A DNA stretch of 64,000 nucleotides from Paenibacillus daejeonensis DSM 15491 (GTDB lineage Bacteria; Bacillota; Bacilli; Paenibacillales; Paenibacillaceae). The position numbers and the translations under genes are program-made. The notes beneath the pieces were generated by a model. That model searched no databases. It was not told where the DNA came from and was given only the letters and a program-made list of their open reading frames with translations. The DNA lies in NCBI RefSeq assembly GCF_000378385.1, contig NZ_KB899668.1, positions 112,370 through 176,369 on the forward strand, given 5' to 3'. Each line of letters starts with the position of its first letter. The first letter of the stretch is position 1. Positions 53,717 to 61,757 of this stretch are shown one piece after another.

Positions 53717-54691
53717 ATGAAGGTTAGAAGGTCAAAGCGAATGGCCGCAGGACTAACAGCCGTATCGCTGCTGCTCTTGGCAGCCTGTGGGACAGAGACA
53801 ACCGCGCCCGCCCCGGGCAGCCAGGAGAGTAAGACAATCCGGATCGGTTATCTGCCAATTACCCACGCAGCGCCTCTCTATCTGGAGCAGGGGCTCGACA
53901 AAGAGGGCTATGAAATCGAGCTGGTGAAATTCGGTTCATGGCCCGATCTGATGGATGCGCTCAATACCGGACATATAGATGGCGCTTCGGTACTGGTACA
54001 GCTGGCGATGCGGGCCAAGGAGCAGGGTATCGATCTGAAGACGGTGGCGCTGGGGCACAAGGACGGCAATGTTGTTGTCTCTTCTCAAGATGTCGAGGCG
54101 GTAGCCGATTTGCAGGGACAGAGCTTTGCTATCCCCAGCCGGTTCTCGAGTCATAATATTCTGCTCTACGAGATGCTCAAACGCGAAGGCCTCGCGTATA
54201 CCGATGTGAATGTGGTAGAGCTGCCACCGCCGGAGATGCCGGTCGCACTAGCTGAAGGACGAATCGCCGGTTATGTTGTTGCCGAGCCGTTCGGCGCGGC
54301 TTCGGTTGTCGCCGGTCATGGCAAGGTGTTGTTCCAATCCGACGAGCTATGGCCGGAATCCATTTGCTGCGTAATGGTGCTGCGCTCAGACTGGATTCGG
54401 GAGAATGAGGAACTGACCGGGAATGTTGTAGAGAAGTATGTGGAAGCAGGCCAGCTTGCTGAGCATAAGGACGCGCACGCCAAGGAGGCGCTGGGATCAT
54501 TCCTGAATGTGCAGGAGGATGTCCTCGATCTGTCGCTGGAGTGGATCCACTATGATGAGTTGAAGCTGGATGAAGCGTCCTACCGGACCTTGAGTGATTA
54601 CCTGGTGGAGATGGGGCTGTCAGAAAACCCGCCTGCCTTCGAGGAATTTGTGGATAACCGCTTTATTGAGAAGGTACTGGAGAGCCGATGA
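53717..54691 (+). CDS. ABC transporter substrate-binding lipoprotein, SsuA/TauA/NMT1-like
   Basis: 324 aa. The lipobox LLAAC (Cys at about 25) marks a lipoprotein held on the outer face of the membrane. The mature part is a two-lobed type II binding protein: IRIGYLPITHAAPLYLEQ, a SWPDLMDALNTGHIDG segment, and VVAEPFGAASVVAGHGKV near the hinge. These are features of SsuA/TauA/NrtA and NMT1-type binders of sulfonates, taurine, nitrate or thiamine precursors. The ligand cannot be told from sequence. Its stop overlaps the start of the permease gene (ATGA). Confidence 0.92.
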   Translation: MKVRRSKRMAAGLTAVSLLLLAACGTETTAPAPGSQESKTIRIGYLPITHAAPLYLEQGLDKEGYEIELVKFGSWPDLMDALNTGHIDGASVLVQLAMRAKEQGIDLKTVALGHKDGNVVVSSQDVEAVADLQGQSFAIPSRFSSHNILLYEMLKREGLAYTDVNVVELPPPEMPVALAEGRIAGYVVAEPFGAASVVAGHGKVLFQSDELWPESICCVMVLRSDWIRENEELTGNVVEKYVEAGQLAEHKDAHAKEALGSFLNVQEDVLDLSLEWIHYDELKLDEASYRTLSDYLVEMGLSENPPAFEEFVDNRFIEKVLESR

Positions 54692-55458
54692 CGCGCAGGG
54701 CCAGGCTAATTTATGGAGCGGTGGGCATACTCCTTCTCCTGGTGCTTTGGCAAACACTGGTACTGGTGCGAGGTGTCGGCGAGGCCCTGTTTCCTTCACC
54801 TCTTGGTGTTGCTAGGGGAATTGTAGAGCTCGTGGAGAACGGCGTCCTGCTGACGCATGTTCAGGTGAGCCTGGGACGATTTGCCGCAGGCTATTTTTCT
54901 GCCTGTTTGGTCGCTGTCCTCCTTGGCCTCGTCCTTGGACGGGTCGAGCGGCTCTGGGCACTCATTGATCCTGTAGTGCAGCTGCTCCGTCCTGTCTCGC
55001 CGATCGCTTGGGCACCTTTTATCGTGCTGTGGTTCGGAATTGGCAACGCACCGGCAATCGTCATCATTTTCATCGCGGCATTTTTCCCGGTGCTTATCGC
55101 CACTGTGACCGGGGTCAGAAGCGTGGCCCCGATCTATCTAAAGGTTGCTCAGAATATGGAACTTACCCGCGTCCAACTGATACGCCGGATTATTCTACCG
55201 GCAGCTTTCCCTACCATTGCAGGCGGTCTGCATCTGGCTATCGGCACGGCTTGGATTTTTCTTGTCTCCGGCGAGATGGTTGGGGCTCAATCGGGACTTG
55301 GCTTTTTAATCATCGATAGCCGCAATACGCTGCGCATGGATCTGGTGATGGCAGGAATTGTATTCATCGGCATCTGCGGTCTGCTGCTGGACCGGGCAGT
55401 CCGACTGTTCGAGCATTGGGTAGGAAGCCACTGGGGGCGGGGGAGTGCCGGTAGGTAA
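54688..55458 (+). CDS. ABC transporter permease, SsuC/TauC-like
   Basis: Membrane subunit of 256 aa with about six transmembrane helices. The EAA-type loop MELTRVQLIRRIILPAAFPT (about 153-172) contacts the ATPase. The PVSPIAWAPFIVLWFGIG segment is typical of the sulfonate/nitrate/bicarbonate permease group. Overlaps the binding-protein gene by 4 bp. The ABC order ATPase, binding protein, permease is complete. Confidence 0.93.
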   Translation: MTRRARLIYGAVGILLLLVLWQTLVLVRGVGEALFPSPLGVARGIVELVENGVLLTHVQVSLGRFAAGYFSACLVAVLLGLVLGRVERLWALIDPVVQLLRPVSPIAWAPFIVLWFGIGNAPAIVIIFIAAFFPVLIATVTGVRSVAPIYLKVAQNMELTRVQLIRRIILPAAFPTIAGGLHLAIGTAWIFLVSGEMVGAQSGLGFLIIDSRNTLRMDLVMAGIVFIGICGLLLDRAVRLFEHWVGSHWGRGSAGR

Positions 55459-55525
55459 CGGGTCGTCTTTGCTGTGGGCTGCGCAAGGGATGGCCCTGAG
55501 GGACCACCTACCGGCCAATTGTAGA

Positions 55526-55978
55526 TTATAGGGTAGGCGGCTGAGAGGATTCGGTTGCCAGTTCGATTACAGCTAAATCCTCTACGTCCCGCTGGCAGTG
55601 GTCACAATGGTAGGCGATGTTGACTTCATGGCCGCAGGAGCGGTGCACCAGCTTCTTGTAACATTTCTGAAGATTGCGCCGCCCCCACAAGACGAGGGCA
55701 TGGAAGACATCCTCGAGATCTCGGCCGCTCTCGGTTAACTGGTAGCGGTACCGGGGAGGATGCTCCGAGTACAAGGTAGCTGTCAGTAAACCCTGGGCTT
55801 CCAAATATTTGAGCCGCTCGGAGAGCAGCTTCGAGGAGAGCCCTTCGAGCGCCTTCTTGATCTCATTAAACGTGGTACGGCCGATGAGCACCTCATGAAT
55901 AATCAGTAAGGTCCAGCGATCGCCGATAATGTTCAGGGACTGGGCAATATTGCATGGTAAATCGTATCTGTCTTTCAT
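55526..55978 (-). CDS. HxlR-family winged-helix transcriptional regulator with C-terminal Cys/His motif
   Basis: 150 aa from the ATG at 55978, which follows AGGAGGCC on the minus strand; an upstream in-frame start at 56002 is less likely. The HxlR winged helix spans about 8-100, with CNIAQSLNIIGDRWTLLIIH and FNEIKKALEGLSSKLLSERL. The Cys in LPCN at the N-terminus is at the position used for redox sensing in YodB/HypR-type members. The C-terminal 50 residues add CYKKLVHRSCGHEV and YHCDHC, a possible zinc knuckle. Divergent from the DUF4242/acyl-CoA-dehydrogenase pair, with a palindrome between them, so it probably regulates that pair and itself. Confidence 0.88.
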   Translation of the reverse strand: MKDRYDLPCNIAQSLNIIGDRWTLLIIHEVLIGRTTFNEIKKALEGLSSKLLSERLKYLEAQGLLTATLYSEHPPRYRYQLTESGRDLEDVFHALVLWGRRNLQKCYKKLVHRSCGHEVNIAYHCDHCQRDVEDLAVIELATESSQPPTL

Positions 55979-56033
55979 CGTTTTGGCCTCCTGGATGTAC
56001 ACGCATGTCTTCTAGGTTTCTTTCTGATATTTA

Positions 56034-56057
56034 GTTACTATTTTACACTATGTAAAA
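56034..56057. promoter_or_regulatory. Candidate HxlR operator between the divergent genes
   Basis: GTTACTA (56034-56040) faces TATGTAAAA (56049-56057), and the inner arms TTTTAC (56041-56046) and GTAAAA (56052-56057) form a perfect palindrome around ACTAT. HxlR regulators of Bacillus bind comparable TTACT/AGTAA-type palindromes. It sits directly before the ribosome site of the rightward gene. Confidence 0.5.
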
Positions 56058-56070
56058 AGGAGAGTTCAAT

Positions 56071-56634
56071 ATGGCGCTTTATTTGGCTGAATCGGTATTG
56101 GAGAGTGGCAAGGGGGATCGCGGACAATTGGAGCAGCGGCTGATCGTCATCCGCCGGGAGGCGGAGGCGCGGAGCGCGCGGTTGTTGGAGGTGCAAGTGG
56201 CTGCGGATTACAGCAAGGCTTACTTCATCTTTGAGGGAGAGAATGAGCACACGGTACAGGAGGCGCTGGAAGCAGCCTTGACACCGGCGGCGCTTATCAA
56301 ACAGGTGCGCCTGATCGGGCAGACTGCGGAAGAAGCCGAGGAACGAGTAAATACGAATTATCTGGTCGAATGGAATCTGCCGTCTGATCTGAAGATGGAG
56401 CAGTACCTGGCGCGTAAGCGGGAGAAGTCCGTTCATTATGCCGAGGTGCCGGAGGTGACTTTCTCAAGAACCTATGTCTGCGAGGATATGACCAAATGTC
56501 TGTGTTTCTATGAGGCGCCTGACGAGGAGGCGGTCAAACGGGCGAGAGAAGCTGTCAGCGCGCCGATCGACGCAATTACCGAAATCGCAGCGCCCGCCCG
56601 CAGTACCGGATTGGACGGCGGAGCAAGCCAATGA
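56071..56634 (+). CDS. Protein with two tandem DUF4242-like domains
   Basis: 187 aa, no signal peptide or membrane helix. The second half (about 95-172) matches DUF4242 well: YLVEWNLPSDLKMEQYLARK, then FSRTYVCEDMTKCLCFYEAP and DEEAVKRAREAVSAP. The first half repeats the pattern more loosely (MALYLAESVL to FEGENEHTVQEALEAALTP). DUF4242 is a small ferredoxin-like fold; members are described as possible metal- or nickel-binding proteins. RBS AAAAAGGAGAG. Overlaps the acyl-CoA dehydrogenase gene by 4 bp, so they are co-translated. Confidence 0.78.
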   Translation: MALYLAESVLESGKGDRGQLEQRLIVIRREAEARSARLLEVQVAADYSKAYFIFEGENEHTVQEALEAALTPAALIKQVRLIGQTAEEAEERVNTNYLVEWNLPSDLKMEQYLARKREKSVHYAEVPEVTFSRTYVCEDMTKCLCFYEAPDEEAVKRAREAVSAPIDAITEIAAPARSTGLDGGASQ

Positions 56635-57731
56635 GCAATACGGCTCGTCAGCAGCAGCTGCATGACATCATCAAGGAGAAGCTGAGGCCGCATGTTCGGC
56701 AGATTGATGCCGAGGGGCAATACCCGCTTGGTTATCTACAAGCGTTGGGGGAAGCAGGCCTGTACGATGCTGACGGGTCGGAGCCTGGCAGGAGCATCAG
56801 GGATCGTGTCCGGTTAATCGAGATGACGGCACAGACTTGCCTGACATCTGCCTTCAACATCTGGTGCCATCTAGCCGCTGTCACCTATGTCGGTACGAGC
56901 GACAATGAGCGGCTGAAGCAAGAGGTGCTGCCAGGACTGCTGGACGGTCGTTTGCGCGGCGGCACTGGACTGTCCAATCCGATGAAGTACTACGCCGGGC
57001 TGGACCAATTGTATTTGAAGGCGGAGCCGGACGGGGAAGGAGGGTATCGGCTGCAAGGGACATTGCCGATGGTATCCAATCTGGGCGAGGACCATTGGTT
57101 CGCCGCAGTTGCAGAAACGGCTGACCATGAGCGGATCGTCTTCTTCTTGCCCTGTACGGCCCAAGGACTGCATCGGACAGAAAGGGTTGGCTATCTGGGG
57201 CTGAACGGCAGCGCCACCTATGCCTGCGTCTTCAATCAGGTCGAGGCAGGAGAGCAATGGGTGCTGTCACAAGACGCCGACAGCTGGATCAGACAGGTGC
57301 GTAGTATATTCATTCTGTACCAGATTCCGCTCGGACTGGGACTGGTCAATGCGTGTATCGAGACGATGCGCAAGAGTGCCGCCATTCAAGGTGGCTGCAG
57401 CCAGTATCTGGCTGTACAGCCTGAGCATCTGGAGGAGGCGCTGATACAACTGAGGGAGCGGACGTATATGCTCGCCGTCTCTCCGTCGCTATCGGCTTCT
57501 TGGAGCGAGGTGCTGAAGCTGAGACTGCAGACCGTACATCTAACGCTGCAGGCTGCGCAGGCCGCGATGCTTTTTCAGGGCAGCGCCGGATATCAGCAGA
57601 ACAGTGGTCCTGCGCGGAGATTGCGGGAAGCGTACTTTTATGCCAATCTTACGCCATCCGTCCGTCATCTGGAGAAGCTGAACCGGCTGTTGTCGAATCA
57701 AGATCAGGGTAACGTCACGATAGGGCAATAG
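56631..57731 (+). CDS. Acyl-CoA dehydrogenase-family flavoprotein
   Basis: 366 aa. The alpha-helical N-terminal domain, a middle domain with GLSNPMKYYAGL and MVSNLGEDHWFAAVAE, and a C-terminal bundle (about 225-360) follow the acyl-CoA dehydrogenase plan, but the catalytic Glu region of classical enzymes is not evident. This fold also includes FMN-dependent monooxygenases such as DszC and SfnB, which act on organosulfur compounds; this would suit the SsuABC-like importer next door. Substrate unknown. Start overlaps the DUF4242 gene. Confidence 0.82.
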   Translation: MSNTARQQQLHDIIKEKLRPHVRQIDAEGQYPLGYLQALGEAGLYDADGSEPGRSIRDRVRLIEMTAQTCLTSAFNIWCHLAAVTYVGTSDNERLKQEVLPGLLDGRLRGGTGLSNPMKYYAGLDQLYLKAEPDGEGGYRLQGTLPMVSNLGEDHWFAAVAETADHERIVFFLPCTAQGLHRTERVGYLGLNGSATYACVFNQVEAGEQWVLSQDADSWIRQVRSIFILYQIPLGLGLVNACIETMRKSAAIQGGCSQYLAVQPEHLEEALIQLRERTYMLAVSPSLSASWSEVLKLRLQTVHLTLQAAQAAMLFQGSAGYQQNSGPARRLREAYFYANLTPSVRHLEKLNRLLSNQDQGNVTIGQ

Positions 57732-57811
57732 CCAAGAAGCAAGTTTCAGTGACCGGATTCACCGCTGGGCACCTCAGAGCATATAGTGTCTCAAAAAGGG
57801 AGGCGGCTCTG

Positions 57812-58366
57812 ATGACGGCCATATTTGTATGGGTGATCTCCTGTTACCTTGTGGCGATGCTGGCGGTTCATCTCCTTGGACGCAGACGGGGAAAGCGCGC
57901 TTTGACCATAGAGCACTATATTCTGATCGGTAATGACGAGGAACAGGGACTGGAATGGGCTGTCCGCCGCCTGCGCTGGCGTTCGTTCTGGACCGGGGTT
58001 CCCGTGCGGATGACGGTGATTGACGAAGATATGGCCAGTCGCAGCGGATTGCTCGCCAGCAAGCTTCTAAGGGAAGAGGACCAAATTGTCTGTGTAGCCA
58101 AAACCGGCGAATGGCGGGTGCTCCGCTGCCAGACCGACGGGATGCGGGGCGACAGTCTGGCGATGAGGCGTGCTGCTGAGGATGAACAGGACGGCCGTTA
58201 CCAGAACGGGTCCTACGCTCGGCCGCTTGGGGAGCGCTTGCAGGAGGGCCCGCTGCTGTTTGGTGAGAAACCACAGGACACAGACGGGTATCTAGATTGG
58301 CTGCAGGCTCATGGGGTAACCAATCCGGCAGAACGCACGGTACTAATTGACTTGCGCAAAGCCTAA
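57812..58366 (+). CDS. Hypothetical single-pass membrane protein
   Basis: 184 aa from ATG 57812, 5-8 bp after AAAAGGGAGGCGG; the reading frame is open from 57749 but without support. One transmembrane helix (about 2-22) then a basic stretch (GRRRGKRA) and a soluble cytoplasmic domain with no recognised motif. Position just before comFA suggests it belongs to the comF neighbourhood. Confidence 0.7.
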   Translation: MTAIFVWVISCYLVAMLAVHLLGRRRGKRALTIEHYILIGNDEEQGLEWAVRRLRWRSFWTGVPVRMTVIDEDMASRSGLLASKLLREEDQIVCVAKTGEWRVLRCQTDGMRGDSLAMRRAAEDEQDGRYQNGSYARPLGERLQEGPLLFGEKPQDTDGYLDWLQAHGVTNPAERTVLIDLRKA

Positions 58367-58369
58367 CCC

Positions 58370-58398
58370 TTGCCTCACGTCAGCGCATGCTCTATGAT
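58370..58398 (+). promoter_or_regulatory. Sigma-A promoter upstream of comFA
   Basis: TTGCCT (58370-58375), exactly 17 bp and TATGAT (58393-58398). A terminator lies about 35 bp further on, before comFA. Confidence 0.6.
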
Positions 58399-58437
58399 AG
58401 GACTACAGGAACTTTTAAAACATGCGGACGGAGTGAA

Positions 58438-58482
58438 GCACACCCGATCAGCGCCATTAGGCGCTGGGGGTGTGCTTTTTTT
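58438..58482 (+). terminator. Intrinsic terminator in the comFA leader
   Basis: GCACACCC and GGGTGTGC form the base stem, with an inner GCGCC/GGCGC hairpin, followed by TTTTTTT. It ends 24 bp before the comFA ATG and 40 bp after the predicted comFA promoter start. Confidence 0.88.
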
Positions 58483-58505
58483 GCGTTTGCAGCGGGGAGG
58501 GCCAG

Positions 58506-60611
58506 ATGAAAGCATGGGTGTATATTGTGCAGACGGCGCAGCGGTGGCAGGCGCACATGAGCATCGAAATTGACGTAGATATCCGGTATTGGCTGGAGGC
58601 AGAGTTTCGCGAAGGCGTGCTGGCAGGAGAGAAACGTACCCGTTCAGGAATGGGTGAGTGCATGCTGATCTGGACAGCGCCGCTGCCTCTAGGACAGGCG
58701 GTGCAGGCGGCAGAAGCTTGGACACGCGGGCTGCGACAGTCAACTGGCACAGCTGCAGGCTGGCGAGGCAACGAGCGGGAAGCCGGCAAGCGGTTGATCG
58801 CGTGCGTGGAGGGCGTGGTTGGCAAAACGAAGGAGAAAAGTCGGCAGACCGGGATGGTGGACCTCAGCCGTTATGCTGCAACAGGCGGCGATATAGAGGG
58901 TGATATTGATCCACCCGCAATGGCAGGAGGAAAGGCTGCTGCTGGGGGCAAATCGGCTGCACAGGGTCGTGCACGAAACCCCGCAAGAGGCTCGCAACCT
59001 CCAGGTCCACAGCCCCCGGACCCACTGCTGACCCGCGCCCGCCCCCGAACCGCCCGCGCCCCAGCGGTCGCGCGGGCGCAAGGCCAAGCCCTCGCGGCGG
59101 CCGCCCACGCCGCCGCCCGGGCCCTGCAGGGTCGTGCGCTGCTGCGCCGCGAAGCGCACGACCTACTGGACGGCGCGGGCGCGGCCTCGCCCAAGGCCGC
59201 CAGCTGGAGCGGCGCGCTCCAGCTGGCGGCCCTGCTGGGCCGGCTGCGCCTCTCCAGCGCCGTCGCCGCGGACTCCGCGTCGCGGCGACCCTGGGCGCTG
59301 CCGCGCCTGCGCCCGCAGGCCCGCTGCCTGCGCTGCGGCAGCGGGGGCGCGCGGCTGCGCCGTACGCCATGCGGCGGGTGCGGCCGCATGTGCGCGTACT
59401 GCGAAGCGTGCCTGACAATGGGGAAGGCACGCGAGTGCGAGCTGCTCGTGCGCGGCGGGCTCGCGCAGAGGAAGCGGGGGACCAGCGCCGGGCCGGAGGC
59501 GGCGCTGGCGGAGCGGTTGCAGCGCTGGGGGCTCAGCCCGGCGCAGCAGGCCGCGGCGGGGCAGGCGCTGCGCTATATAGAGCAGGCGCCGCCAGCGGCG
59601 GGGTGGGGCCCGGAGCGGGCATTCCTGCTCTGGGCGGTCACGGGAGCGGGGAAGACGGAGATGATCTTCCCGCTCATTGACTCCGTGCTGCAGCGCGGCG
59701 GCCGTGCGCTCGTGGCAACGCCCAGACGCGATGTCGTGTTGGAGCTGGATCCCCGCATCCGCCGGGCTTTTCCGGAGGCGTCGGTGGTGACGCTCTACGG
59801 CGGCAGCGAGCAGCGGTGGGAGCAAGGTCAGATTACCCTGGCGACGACGCACCAGCTGATGCGGTTCGACAGTGCATTTGATCTGGTCGTGGTGGACGAA
59901 ATTGATGCCTATCCCTTCCATGGCGATGAAATGCTCTACTACGCGGCGGGCAAAGTCCGGGCACCGCAAGGCGTGCAGGTACTCCTGTCGGCAACGCCAC
60001 CCGGGCCGCTGCGTCGGGCAGCCCGGAGCGGGCGGTTGGCCCATGCCTCGGTGCCCGTACGGTATCACCGGCATCCCTTGCCGGTGCCGCAGCTGCTGCG
60101 TATCCCTTCTGTTGTCGAGCTGATTAAGCGGCGAATGATTCCAGCCCCTCTCAAGCGAGTCATGGAAACCTCGCTGACCCGGGGCGCCCAGTTGTTCGTC
60201 TTCATTCAGCAGATTCGGCACATCGAGCCGCTGGTCGCGCTGCTTACTCAAGTTTTTCCCGGCACCGTAATTGAAGGTACCTCCTCCCAGGATCCCGACC
60301 GCACAGCGCGGGTCATGCGATTCCGTTCGTGCGAGATCCGGCTGCTCGTGACGACCACGATTCTGGAGCGCGGCGTCACGGTTCCCCGCAGCGATGTGAT
60401 CATTCTGGATGCGGATGGCAAGCTGTTCGATGACGCTTCGCTGATTCAGATGGCAGGCCGGGCGGGACGCTCCGGCGATGACCCGCGCGGCCGGGTGGTG
60501 TTTTGCAGTCCAGCCCGTAACCGTGCGCAGGCTTCGGCCGTCCGTCAAATCCGCTATATGAACCGGATCGCCAAGCGACGGGGCTACCTTTTGCCCGCAA
60601 CCGATGAGTGA
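58506..60611 (+). CDS. comFA: ComFA-like DNA helicase/translocase of the competence system
   Basis: 701 aa from ATG 58506, 7 bp after GGGGAGGG. DEAD-type ATPase that powers import of single-stranded DNA through ComEC. Domains: a lineage-specific N-terminal region (about 1-270) with a low-complexity Ala/Arg/Pro linker (about 140-265); a four-Cys zinc finger beginning C274-L-R-C277, then CGGCGRMCAYCEAC; Walker A AVTGAGKTEMIF with Lys383; DExx box VVDEIDAYPF; motif III LLSATPPG; LLVTTTILERGVTVPRSD; QMAGRAGRSG. B. subtilis ComFA is 463 aa, so the N-terminus is greatly extended. GC content of 58920-59660 is far above the surroundings. Confidence 0.92.
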   Translation: MKAWVYIVQTAQRWQAHMSIEIDVDIRYWLEAEFREGVLAGEKRTRSGMGECMLIWTAPLPLGQAVQAAEAWTRGLRQSTGTAAGWRGNEREAGKRLIACVEGVVGKTKEKSRQTGMVDLSRYAATGGDIEGDIDPPAMAGGKAAAGGKSAAQGRARNPARGSQPPGPQPPDPLLTRARPRTARAPAVARAQGQALAAAAHAAARALQGRALLRREAHDLLDGAGAASPKAASWSGALQLAALLGRLRLSSAVAADSASRRPWALPRLRPQARCLRCGSGGARLRRTPCGGCGRMCAYCEACLTMGKARECELLVRGGLAQRKRGTSAGPEAALAERLQRWGLSPAQQAAAGQALRYIEQAPPAAGWGPERAFLLWAVTGAGKTEMIFPLIDSVLQRGGRALVATPRRDVVLELDPRIRRAFPEASVVTLYGGSEQRWEQGQITLATTHQLMRFDSAFDLVVVDEIDAYPFHGDEMLYYAAGKVRAPQGVQVLLSATPPGPLRRAARSGRLAHASVPVRYHRHPLPVPQLLRIPSVVELIKRRMIPAPLKRVMETSLTRGAQLFVFIQQIRHIEPLVALLTQVFPGTVIEGTSSQDPDRTARVMRFRSCEIRLLVTTTILERGVTVPRSDVIILDADGKLFDDASLIQMAGRAGRSGDDPRGRVVFCSPARNRAQASAVRQIRYMNRIAKRRGYLLPATDE

Positions 60612-60695
60612 CGGCTGTCATCCAGGTCTTCGTGTCTGGCTATTGCTATTGCAACCTTTTCCAATAAACAGCGTAGTAGAAAGGAGTTCAGGAAC

Positions 60696-61556
60696 ATGAC
60701 CCTCTGGAAAAAGAGCCTCGGGCAACGTGCTGCAGGCTGGGTCAGGCACACGATGACCCTGCTCTCGCCGCAATATCCGGTTTGTCTCGTATGCGGGCAT
60801 GCAGCAAGGCCATCCGCTGGAGGACAGCCGACGAGCCCGGTGGATACGCTGCAGCTGCCGCAGGCTGTGAACGCCAGGCTGTGCAGAGCGTGTCGCAGCG
60901 AGTTGTCCTGGATTCGGTCAGAAGAGATTCAGTGCTATGTGTGCGGTCGGGCCGAAGCCTGCGAGGATTGCATACGGCGCGGGAATGGCCAGATTCTCTG
61001 GAACCGCAGCGCGGTCAGGTACACTGATGCCATGCGGGAGTGGCTGGCAGATTACAAATACCGGGGAGCCGAACGGCTGGAGCCCCTTTTGCAAAACATG
61101 CTCTATGCTCTGTACGATAGGACTTCCGCTGAATTGCGAGGTCAGATGGCAGACTCGCGCTGGAAGTGGGATATTGTGGCCTTCGTACCTCTGAGCAACA
61201 TGCGCCTGGATGAACGGGGGTTCAATCAGGCCGAGCGTCTGGCTGCTGCGCTTGCGGGCAGGTACGGCCTGCCGCTCGCTTCCTTATTGGTGCGGACGCG
61301 CGACTCCGGTAAGCAGAGTCACAAGGACAGGCTTGCCCGGATGCGGGCGATGGAGGGCTTGTTCGCCGTGGAGGCAGGAGCATCAAGTTATTTGGCCCAT
61401 CTCTATAGAGTGAATGGTGGTCGGCGTGCGGTTCGCATTTTGCTGCTCGACGATATCTATACCACCGGGAGCACCGTGCATGCCTGCGCATCAGCGCTTC
61501 ACAGCTGCACCGCTATACCATTGCAGATTAGTGTGCTAACCTGGGCACGTTCCTGA
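60696..61556 (+). CDS. comFC: ComFC-like phosphoribosyltransferase-fold competence protein
   Basis: 286 aa. The N-terminus has zinc-finger Cys pairs (Cys30 and Cys33 in CLVCGH; LCRAC; CYVCGRAEACEDC). The C-terminal domain is a type I phosphoribosyltransferase fold with ILLLDDIYTTGSTVHACA (PRPP loop) near 242-259. Family members bind ssDNA and ComFA and help DNA uptake and recombination. 84 bp after comFA; comFB is absent between them. RBS AAAGGAGTTC. Confidence 0.93.
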   Translation: MTLWKKSLGQRAAGWVRHTMTLLSPQYPVCLVCGHAARPSAGGQPTSPVDTLQLPQAVNARLCRACRSELSWIRSEEIQCYVCGRAEACEDCIRRGNGQILWNRSAVRYTDAMREWLADYKYRGAERLEPLLQNMLYALYDRTSAELRGQMADSRWKWDIVAFVPLSNMRLDERGFNQAERLAAALAGRYGLPLASLLVRTRDSGKQSHKDRLARMRAMEGLFAVEAGASSYLAHLYRVNGGRRAVRILLLDDIYTTGSTVHACASALHSCTAIPLQISVLTWARS

Positions 61557-61757
61557 GTTTACTCGGATGTTCTCGTATCGAAGAGCTGGAAACTGATTAT
61601 GCCCTAGGACTAAAGGTTAAGGATACCGTATGGCTGGAATGTCCAATTGAGCCATTTCATCTAGAGTGACCTACATACGATTTCGGTTGTTAGGCAAGCG
61701 ACGTCTCCGGGCCCGCTGCCTTCACAAATACATGCTGTAAAGGAGACTGCTGCATTC

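Noticed and set aside
59163-60548. 461-codon open frame on the minus strand within comFA
   Set aside because: High GC removes stops by chance; comFA on the + strand has all helicase motifs.
61557-61670. Open stretch after comFC with a protein-like translation (EELETDYALGLKVKDTVW)
   Set aside because: About 33 codons, no ATG, GTG or TTG start in frame and no ribosome site. It might be a remnant of a gene that follows comFC elsewhere, but this cannot be shown.
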